A DNA stretch of 64,000 bases. It comes from Artocarpus heterophyllus (taxonomy: Eukaryota > Streptophyta > Magnoliopsida > Rosales > Moraceae). A program made the position numbers and the translations under genes. Numbering within the stretch: the first letter of the stretch is position 1; each line of letters begins with the position of its first letter. The stretch lies in the NCBI GenBank assembly GCA_025403435.1, contig CM046331.1, forward strand, positions 26,755,969 to 26,819,968, in the 5' to 3' direction. Positions 57,836-64,000 of the stretch are shown piece by piece. The notes beneath the pieces were generated by a model that ran no database searches, had not been told where the DNA came from, and saw nothing but the letters and a program-made list of their open reading frames with translations.

Positions 57836-60027
57836 AAATTTGAAAAAAATAAAGATTAGTGGCACCTAAATCTACTATTGGACCAGAAAAATTAAAATCA
57901 TACCTGGGATTTGAAAACAGAAAGGAACCTAACTCTGAGATGTAAACAAAAAAGGGAAAAATAAAATCTCACATGAAGTTTTTCGTTTCCATTTCTTTCT
58001 AGGAATTTTTTGAAGTTTCTTCTTCGAGCTTACTTTCCCTTCAAATCTCTCGAACACCCCTGTTGTACATGTTCTTGAAGTTAACCCATGAAGGGAATAT
58101 AAAGAGAAGAAATTATAATGATAAATCCAAATCAAGATAAGAAAAGATAGAGGTTTAAGAAGATGATAGTAATAGAAAATTAATATGATCTACGACTAAC
58201 GTTTCCTTGCTCATCATCTGATCCATGAAGTAGATCGAGAGTGGTAGAGGGAACAAAACTGCCTACAATGAGCGCCATGGAGTTGGGTCCAACAACGAAA
58301 ATGTCTATGTCTATGGTTGTCGAGATTTTGATTTATGGATAATATTGACAAAAATATCGATGTTGACGGATTTTTGAGGGAAAACATATATCTTGAGAAA
58401 AGCGTAATTTTTTTCCTTAAAACTTTACAAAATACTAAAACAATCGATATTACTTAATTTGGACCAAGTTAATGGCATAAACAATGCATTTTTTTTGTCT
58501 AATGCCAGAGTTCTATCTCATATTATAAAAGAAAATCATCACAATTATACAATGATTATGATTCTAATATTATTTTACATTCTCAATCAAAACAAGATAC
58601 AATAAGATACTAAAGTAACAATCCCATAGGCATTGTATGAGGAACAACAATAATTCACATTAATAAATAAATAATAAAAATATACATCTATATTTAAATG
58701 ATATAAAGCTTAAACTTTGTTAAAAAAAAATGTAAAGAACCTTATGAATATGTTATTTGGAAAAAAATAAGATTAAAGTTATGAATATATTTTTCGAAGA
58801 AAAAAGTAGAAAATTAAAAATGAATTCTATACCTAAACTTTGCAATTTTGAATGTGAAATTCTATCCTATTCATTTAAAAAACATAATTTTTTATTTTGA
58901 AAATATTAGTCACATTTTATTGAAAGCTAGTAGGATGCGACATGCGATGCACATGAGATTACTTTTATAAGTTTTATCCTATGTTTATGTTTTAATTACC
59001 ATTTTTTTTTTTACTTTTTCTAATTATTCGTAGAGGTCTTAAGTAGTTATTGATGCACATTTAGCACCAACGTTATATTTGCTGAAATGAAATAACGAAA
59101 GGGAAAAGAGTTGTTTAATAGAGAGGACAAAATGAGAAAAAAAAAATATATTAAAAAAACAAATTATAAATTTGTAATAATTTAATTGTAGGGGAGTCTT
59201 TAGCAACAAAGCTCGAAGCAAAAGGAAAAAAAAAAAAAAAAAAGAAGAAGAAGCAAGCAAGAAAAGATAAAAGCTAAAAAAAATTAAATAAAAAAAGTGT
59301 GAAAAAAGCCAAAAAAAAAAAAAGAGGTGACACTTATCATATGTAGGAAAGTTCTTCAAAAAAGAGTTTCGTTTTTCTATATAGATAGATATTGATAACA
59401 AGTAAATAAAAAAGTCCTACAAAATTAATTTTTGTGTAAAAAGATAAAATTTTTGGTGTTTTTGGACATTGTTTGAATTTTTTCAAAAATATATTTAATA
59501 TTTATGGATATTCACCTATATTGAGGATATTTGTGGAAAATTATAGACATGTTGCGGACATACCAACAGAAAAATTCTTCTTCCAATACTTAAGTTGAGA
59601 CTTCAAAATATAAATATTATTATAAAAATGATATAATATCGTAGACTTTTTTATCTTTAGACACATCAATACAGTGTTGTATTAGAAATACTTTAACATT
59701 TAACAAATACAGTCTAATATTAGCAACATTGTGTATTATAGGTAATAACGAATTGAAATGAATGCTAAATTTGAGACCTTTTCACTTAAAATAAACAATA
59801 ATTTGTGTGTGTATACTATTAGGGAAAATCAATTAAATACAAAACCGTATTTTTGAGACTAAAAATTCTTCTTCTTTTTTTTTTTTTTTGTAAAACACAA
59901 ATAATGTTTTTTTTTTCCAACTAAAAAAACGACGTTTTTAATTTATTATTTTCTTAACGCCACACACAAATTAACGCGAGTCGCACAGAGTCCATTGTGG
60001 TCGGTAAGTACGGAATTTCCTTTGGCA
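57836..60027. other. Gene-free region upstream of PRA1.H
   Basis: AT-rich. A- and T-runs at 59225-59245 and 59874-59890. The last 60 bp before the ATG are GC-richer (ACGCGAGTCGCACAGAG) and probably form the leader. No gene recognised. Confidence 0.4.
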
Positions 60028-63000
60028 ATGGCGTTCTCGTCGAACCCACTGTCGCTCAGCGTTCCCGAGGCAGCCTTCGAGTCGTGGCTCCGCGACAGTG
60101 GCTACATCGAACTCGTCGACCAGCGCACGTCCGACCTCCACCGCCTATCTTCTTCTTCTTCCTCTTCCGCAGCCGCCGCCACAACCTCCGCTTCGACCTC
60201 CGCCTCCGCCGCCACGACCACCGTCACCGGCTTCTTCGTCTCGCTCTTCTCTCGCTTCGTCACGTTCCTCTCTCTCTTCACCTTCAATCCTTTCGCCAAG
60301 CTCTCCTCCTCCGACTTCTCCGCTCAGACGCCGCCGTGGACCTCCGCCTTCTTCGCCTCCTCAGACGCCTACTCCTTCCCTTCCTCCGCCTCTCAGGCTC
60401 AGCTCCGCGTCCAGGAGAACGTCAAGCGCTACGCCCGCAACTACGCCTCTCTCTTCATCCTCTTCTTCGCTTGTACACTGTAACTCTCTCTCTCTAAAAT
60501 TGGGGTTTTCGAGTAAAAAATTGAATTCGTTGTCTATTTTAGGCGAATTTGTTGTTTTACTCGTTGAATAGATAAATACTTTTAAGCTATGGAAATATGA
60601 AATTAGAAAAGAAAGTTTCATTTCTGCATTGAAATGTTCTGGTTTTGTGAGAATTGGGAAGAAGATAATAAGTCAACCGAAGGCTTTGTTTGCCGGGGGA
60701 AGAGGTAGTTGTGATTTTTTTTTTTTTCCAGTTTACGATTAGTTTCGGAGTTTAAAAAGTCCACATTACTGAGTGTGAGAGCTCATGAAGTTGCTGAGGT
60801 GATTACAAGATCTTCTAGCTGATGAAATTCTTGTGGGATTGAATTTTTGGTTTGTTTTGAGAATTCTTTGGTTTCAAAGAACGTTAAATGATTTTTGAGT
60901 AGGTGATATCTGTATTTCATATAAAGTGTTTTCTTTTAACTGTTCTAACCAAATTGAGCTTTGTCTGGTTCTGGAGAAAAGGGACTACTGAATAATGATC
61001 CAGGGAAATTGGCCTTTGGTGTCCTTTTGAGATGATTCTCTTGTTTTAACTGCCGAAAATAAGCAAGAAGTAGATGATATTAGGAACTTGTGTGACAGAA
61101 ATCTTGTGCATATTTTGAGACATGGGTTATCTCTGGTACTAGAGAAAACATCATAAATCATTTTAGCTTAAAAGCTTTGAGATGTCGGAAGTGGGTGATT
61201 CTTTGAGATGATTCTGTTGCTCTTACTGCTGAAGCATTTTAGCTTAAAAGCTTTAGTTTGTTCTACATTAATCAGATAGAAGTGTAACATAAGAGTCAAT
61301 TGGACTTGTGGCATACTCTCGTCAATCGAGGTTTCAGCTATATTGGTTTTGAAGTCAAATAATGAGCTCATAAGCCTTTCAATATATGAATGGGGTATTG
61401 CACTGATCGTGCTAGTCTTGTAGAGACTAGAGATTGAGTGGTTTGGCTGCTTATGACATTCTTTCTACGTCAAATTAATGATAAGAGAGAGGGAAACTAA
61501 TGGTGGCTTAATGCAGTAGTCGGTTTCTTTTTGAAGCAGACATGTCAATAAAACTATCATCATTGTCTCAATTCTCAAACTTTTCTAGGCCAGCACCATC
61601 AAAGCACGTCTTCCTTTTTCCCCACCTTTGGTGCTCCAGTTATGGACCATACTTTTAGAACCTATCTAATATAATTTGTTTTCTCTGATCCTTGCAGGTA
61701 TCAGATGCCAGTTACTCTCTTTGGCTTGATATCTTGTTTGGCACTATGGGACGGTTTTAAGTTTTGTAGCAAGAAATGGGGATTGAATCGTTATCCAATT
61801 GCTCAAGAATGTGTGGTTCGTCTAGCCCAATGCAGTGAGTTTTTTAGTTTTTTTTTACTTTGTTGTATATTAAGGCGATTTCATCTAGCTATTCTAGGAA
61901 AGACTTTTATTTGTGCATTTGGACCTCACTCAAAAATTTAACGACTTTGTGATTGATTTATACTGCCATTCTCTTTCTTGTGCTTGTTTTTCCTTTGCTT
62001 GCTTGCCTTCAAATAGGGCCCCTAGTTAGAAGAGGAAAATAAATGCTGGGTACGTCATCACGTCTGAATTGAGGTAGAAAGGGCACATTGCTAGATAATT
62101 TCTTTCTTGGGCAACCGTCTAAGTTGGAATAGCTTCCCAAGCTATGTATTGATAAGGAATCCATGAAAAAAAAATTCCAATGATTGTTAGTACATAGAGT
62201 TATTTACCTTTTTATACCCTATGTTTTAGGTTTATTTATACCTTCGTTTTTTAATCTCATCAAATGTATACCTTTAGATTAGATTTATTATGCAAATTTA
62301 TACCTATTCCTAAACAATCTTTAGTTTCGACCTAAAAATTGCCGAAAATAGCCTCAAATTGAAAAATAAGAGAACTTTAAGAACTTAAAAAAAAAACCTT
62401 ATACTAAGGTTTTTGACTTCAAAAATATATAAAATACGCTCAAAATTGGTGTTTTGTGTGTTTTTTTTCCCTTATTTTTAGAAAGTTTTAATTTTTTATC
62501 TTTTACTGAAGGATAAATTGGTTATTTTAAAGGTCAAAATCAATTATTGATTGAGTTAAGGTATAGATTCGTGTATTAAATCTAATATGAAAGTATACAT
62601 TTGATGAGATAAAAAACCAATGGTATAGATTTTAAATCAACCTAAAACAGAGGGTATAAAAAGATAAATATCCCTACTACATAAGCCGGAGATCTTCAAT
62701 GGAGATAATCCTATGCACGTTAGTATGTGCACGAGTGGATGAGGTGTAATAGATTATATTCACTTTGTCTGATACAAAGTGAAAGAATCTCAGGTTTCTC
62801 CATGATTACATTAGTGTAGTTTGTTCTTGACCTACATTTGATTTTGCTTGAGCTAAGCTAATAAAAAAGTCCTGCGCTCTCCTATCCTTCAGTCCAAGGG
62901 GTCTCCTTTATGTCATGCGGTTTATTGGCAACAAATTAAGATTTTTTTGTTATAAGTATTTTTTTCATGAAGCGCCTTTAGTGAGGCAAGTTGCTGTACT

Positions 63001-63483
63001 TGTACTGGCGTTTGCTTTTTTAAGATTGGTGGATTTCCAATTTCCACGTGGTTTCGAGGAATTTTCTTCGGGTTCCAAGAATGGGAAGTTTTTGTTAATA
63101 TTATTCTCTCCTTAGCTGTGGAATTCTTTTTGAAAATCTCTTTCTTCATTTATGCCCTTTATACCCCATCCTCGTTCTTTCTTTAATAATCTTAGATTTT
63201 TGGTAAGATTTGGTCATGCTTCTATAACGTTTATTGAATCTCATGTTTGCAGTCGGTGCTGTTATTTTGATATATTCGAATGTTCAAATGGCTCTCTTCT
63301 GTGCACTGGGCGTCAGCTATGCAGGTCACTGTCAAATATATATGCCTTTTCACTTCTTGGAACTCCTTTTTCTCTGCATGAGCTGTTCTTATTGTTCCCA
63401 TTTTTTGTTGATTAACAGCCATGATTCTGCATGCTGCATTTCGAAAGCTGACTCCTGCAAAGCAACGGCCCCGAGCAAGATGA
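60028..63483 (+). CDS. PRA1H: PRA1 family protein, PRA1.H type
   Basis: Four exons: 60028-60479, 61698-61834, 63253-63324 and 63419-63483; 726 nt, 241 aa. It starts MAFSSNPLSLSVPEAAFESW and carries a Ser/Ala/Thr-rich loop (about residues 45-70) before the prenylated-Rab-acceptor domain: LRVQENVKRYARNYASLFIL, then hydrophobic hairpins MPVTLFGLISCLALWDGF and VGAVILIYSNVQ-MALFCALGVSYA, ending in ILHAAFRKLTPAKQRPRAR. PRA1 proteins sit in ER, Golgi or endosomal membranes and act in Rab-dependent vesicle traffic. The dinucleotide CT|GTAACT donor restores ACTLYQMP across intron 1, as expected for the family. An upstream in-frame extension uses TTG only, so the start is the ATG at 60028. Exon 1 is far GC-richer than its surroundings. 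Confidence 0.93.
62202..62669. mobile_element. Long-TIR MITE, copy 3 of 3, inside PRA1.H intron 2
   Basis: Best-preserved copy. Left end ATTTACCTTTTTATACCCTA; the complement of the right end is ATTTATCTTTTTATACCCTC. Both arms continue with TGTTTTAGGTT, then TTTTTTATCTCATCAAATG and TTAGATTTA-type segments for about 120 bp. The middle contains GGTTTTTGACTTCAAAAATA. No ORF. Confidence 0.75.
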
Positions 63484-64000
63484 AAGTGGTGGTTGAAGTG
63501 ATTAAAGCGAATTTCATGTTTGGCTATACGGTCCAAGGCATGTTTCCTGCAGACATGATTGATATAGCTTGATAGTGCAAGTATGCAAGGCGAAAACTGG
63601 TGCTTCCGGTGCAGGAATGCGAGGGGTCTGGAAGATGGTTAAAAAATTCGATGCTTGCACGAGCTTTTTTTTAAAATTTTGTATAGGTTTTGGAGTCAGA
63701 CGAAGTAAAGCCCTATTATTTTAGCTCACTAATTATCGAAATATTCTACATATAATTACCCTTATAAAAACATTCTTCAGATAATGAGTAGTTGAACCCG
63801 AAGATGAGACCGACGACTTGGCGGCATTATAATCTAATGTCTTTTTTTAATGGTAGTCTATTGGATTGATTATATAATTCTGTTTTGTAATCTAATGGTC
63901 TAATTATGAGTTCCAATAATGAACACTGCTCGGGTCTTTGAGCAAAAAACTGCTATCATTTAAAAGAACTGTTGACTAATCTGCATGATTTGTAACTCGG
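63484..64000. other. PRA1.H 3' flank
   Basis: Presumed 3'UTR and downstream spacer to the window end. No further gene seen. Confidence 0.4.

Noticed and set aside
59995..60027. N-terminal extension of PRA1.H (WSVSTEFPLA...)
   Set aside because: It begins with TTG, not ATG; the first ATG in frame is at 60028 and gives the family N-terminus.
1..64000. CRISPR arrays, operons, bacterial or phage genes
   Set aside because: No regularly spaced identical repeats and all confident genes are intron-bearing or typical plant nuclear genes.
1..64000. LTR retrotransposon
   Set aside because: No pair of long direct repeats with TG...CA ends, no gag/pol motifs and no primer-binding site were recognised by eye.

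Overview
The window is nuclear DNA from a flowering plant, most likely a eudicot. The evidence is AT-rich intergenic DNA, U-rich GT-AG introns, nucleus-encoded organelle ribosomal proteins with targeting peptides, a P-class PPR gene, a SAUR relic and an F-box/FBD relic. I cannot fix the species; a cucurbit would fit my recollection of some repeats but is not demonstrated.

Layout. 0-4.5 kb is mostly repeats: an orphan exon-like ORF, an inverted-repeat element, an F-box/FBD relic, a degenerate palindromic minisatellite and an element about 840 bp long with GCGAGGGTGAAAAT-type ends. 4.6-6.35 kb is an mTERF pseudogene with one frameshift and at least five in-frame stops. 6.4-15 kb has no gene I recognise, but holds inverted-repeat and tandem-repeat structures. 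15-22 kb holds a RING-H2 E3 ligase gene (CDS 19290-21935, five exons) with a SAUR pseudogene upstream. 23.8-25.9 kb is plastid ribosomal protein bS20c (three exons). 26.9-28.5 kb is an intronless PPR gene (minus). 29.5-33.3 kb is a mitochondrial bS18-type ribosomal protein gene (minus, five coding exons, a 5'UTR intron and site II promoter motifs). 36.8-39.9 kb is a Yippee-type zinc protein (five exons). 44.1-46.4 kb is a nuclear RS-rich protein (three exons). 46.9-49.9 kb is a decayed hAT transposon carrying a nested 120-bp MITE. 50.6-55.2 kb is a PrmA-type ribosomal protein L11 methyltransferase (minus, seven exons). 56.3-56.9 kb is a 669-bp non-autonomous hAT element with a perfect 8-bp target-site duplication. 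60.0-63.5 kb is a PRA1.H-type membrane-trafficking protein (four exons).

How they relate. These are independent plant genes, not an operon. Four of them (bS20c, bS18m, the PPR protein and the L11 methyltransferase) serve organelle gene expression, and the mTERF relic belonged to the same sphere. The order Yippee - RS-rich protein - L11 methyltransferase matches, from memory, three consecutive Arabidopsis loci (At5g53940, At5g53930, At5g53920), so it is probably an ancient syntenic block into which the hAT element was inserted. Exon models were derived by hand from GT-AG boundaries, reading-frame continuity and family conservation; every total CDS length is a multiple of three. I found no convincing new molecular system. 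The most informative novelties are in the mobile-element layer and the two pseudogenes.
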